The notes under the pieces were generated by a model. The model was not told the origin of the DNA and searched no databases. It saw nothing but the letters and a program-made list of their open reading frames with translations. The position numbers and the translations under genes were made by a program. Shown here in pieces: positions 7,226-7,672 of a DNA stretch of 7,672 bases; positions within the stretch are counted from its first letter, which is position 1; each line of letters opens with the position of its first letter. Source of the stretch: an uncultured Sneathia sp. GTDB lineage: Bacteria > Fusobacteriota > Fusobacteriia > Fusobacteriales > Leptotrichiaceae. The stretch covers positions 1 to 7,672 of the forward strand of contig CABURZ010000043.1 in the NCBI GenBank assembly GCA_902494065.1, written 5' to 3'.

Positions 7226-7392
7226 TGAGAAGAAAATATTTTTTAATGACATTAGTTGAGATACTAACTTTAGTTTTTATCGCTTTTTATATCTATAATA
7301 AAGTTTTATTTATTTCAAATAATTCAAAAATACAGACTAATAAAGTGGTAAGTAAATTTAATATAAGGGAAAAGAATTTTTATGAAAGATAG
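7225..7392 (+). CDS. Small single-pass membrane protein, 55 aa
   Basis: The ATG at 7225 overlaps the stop of the ligase gene in TAATG, a classic re-initiation arrangement, so the gene is probably translationally coupled. The protein starts MRRKY, then has one hydrophobic helix at about 5-24 (FLMTLVEILTLVFIAFYIY) with an acidic E12 inside the membrane segment. A polar, basic tail of about 30 residues ends in NFYER. The basic N-terminus suggests an N-in, C-out orientation. It has no cleavable signal peptide site that I would trust. I do not recognise a family. Its position suggests a membrane tether or regulator for the lipid enzyme, but that is inference. The 3' end overlaps the next small gene by 11 nt. 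Confidence 0.6.
   Translation: MRRKYFLMTLVEILTLVFIAFYIYNKVLFISNNSKIQTNKVVSKFNIREKNFYER
7365..7370 (+). promoter_or_regulatory. RBS of the 44-aa gene
   Basis: AAGGGA lies 11 nt before the ATG at 7382, slightly far but usable. An in-frame TAA at 7364 rules out any earlier start, so it supports this start. Confidence 0.45.
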
Positions 7393-7516
7393 TGAATTAG
7401 GAAAAAAACTTTTAGAAGAATATCAAAATGAAAAGGGTATAATTTGTGGTTGTGAAGAAATATCTTTTGAAGATTATTGTAAGTTTAGGATAGCGGAATT
7501 AAAAAGCAAAAAGTGA
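7382..7516 (+). CDS. Small soluble Cys-containing protein, 44 aa
   Basis: This 44-residue reading frame starts inside the end of the 55-aa gene (11-nt overlap) and ends in a TGA that lies within the following terminator stem. The protein is charged, beginning MKDSELGKKLLEEYQ and ending RIAELKSKK. It has C22-G-C24 and a third cysteine at 33, which could bind metal or be redox-active. There is no membrane segment or signal. The overlap, the RBS and the immediately following terminator support a real final gene of the operon. I do not recognise the family and give no function. Confidence 0.6.
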   Translation: MKDSELGKKLLEEYQNEKGIICGCEEISFEDYCKFRIAELKSKK

Positions 7517-7543
7517 GTTAGACTTTGTCTAGCTCATTTTTTT
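7514..7543 (+). terminator. Rho-independent terminator of the ligase operon
   Basis: TGAGTTAGAC (7514-7523) pairs with GTCTAGCTCA (7527-7536) around a TTT loop. This gives ten pairs including one G-U, followed by seven T's (7537-7543). The TGA stop of the 44-aa gene is the base of the stem, so the terminator directly abuts the coding region. Confidence 0.9.
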
Positions 7544-7593
7544 AAATATAGGTACTTTGTAAATAAGGTGGGCAAGAAATGAAATAAAAAAAA

Positions 7594-7604
7594 GGAAGAC
7601 TTCC
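7594..7604 (+). repeat. Short palindrome upstream of the last promoter
   Basis: GGAAG-A-CTTCC is a perfect 5-bp inverted repeat about a central A. It lies just upstream of the TATAAT at 7616 and could be a regulator or transposase site. It is too short to call with confidence. Confidence 0.3.
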
Positions 7605-7615
7605 ACAAAATATTG

Positions 7616-7621
7616 TATAAT
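7616..7621 (+). promoter_or_regulatory. Likely -10 element of the truncated right-edge gene
   Basis: A consensus TATAAT lies 35 nt before the ATG at 7657. No good -35 is seen at 16-18 nt upstream, where the sequence is purine-rich, so the promoter may be weak or depend on other contacts. Confidence 0.5.
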
Positions 7622-7656
7622 AAAAAAACCAACAACTATACAAAGGAGTCCCCCAT

Positions 7657-7672
7657 ATGAATAAGTATACCA
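7657..7672 (+). CDS. Start of a gene cut by the right edge, possibly a transposase
   Basis: ATG at 7657 follows a good RBS, AAAGGAG (7642-7648), with 8 nt between. Only MNKYT is visible before the window ends. The gene stands apart from the preceding operon, after its terminator, with its own -10. Short MxKYT starts occur in several transposase families (IS3 and IS30 among them), and the block from about 7551 would suit an element's left end, but five residues cannot establish identity. Confidence 0.55.

Noticed and set aside
1..7672. CRISPR array, tRNA or rRNA gene
   Set aside because: No regularly spaced direct repeats and no cloverleaf or conserved rRNA stretches were seen. The many A and T tracts are compositional.

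Overview
The window is very AT-rich, low-GC bacterial DNA. All supported genes lie on the + strand, and there are strong Shine-Dalgarno sites and canonical sigma-70-type promoters. AAA/ATA/TTA-dominated codon use, a single-chain fatty-acid ligase/ACP/acyltransferase protein and a short RlpA suggest a host-associated fusobacterium, perhaps of the Leptotrichiaceae (Sneathia/Streptobacillus-like). That placement is an inference from sequence style; no marker gene is present to confirm it.

Region 1 (1-4008) is the 3' part of a tightly overlapping operon. It encodes a membrane-anchored TPR-like protein cut by the left edge, a minimal eukaryotic-like protein kinase of about 197 aa, and a 735-aa protein with a SAP/Rho-N-like N-terminus and weak signs of a degenerate Hsp70/actin-like core. 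The genes overlap by 10 and 44 nt, so they are probably co-translated. A kinase, a membrane scaffold and a possible pseudo-ATPase together look like an uncharacterised phospho-signalling or assembly module. This is the most novel part of the window.

Region 2 (4009-4711) holds a stand-alone rlpA-like gene with a near-perfect promoter (TTGACA, 17 nt, TATACT), a strong ribosome binding site, a Sec signal peptide, the catalytic-type DPBB domain and an intrinsic terminator. The terminator lies between two further hairpins.

Region 3 (4714-7543) is a second operon. It has its own promoter, an 818-aa AMP-ligase/ACP/PlsC fusion that probably activates free fatty acids and transfers them to a glycerolipid, and two tiny overlapping genes: a 55-aa single-pass membrane protein and a 44-aa Cys-containing protein. 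It ends at an intrinsic terminator whose stem contains the last stop codon.

Region 4 (7544-7672) holds a promoter -10, a strong RBS and the first five codons (MNKYT) of a gene that continues past the right edge. The layout could fit the left end of an insertion sequence, but family and identity cannot be settled here.
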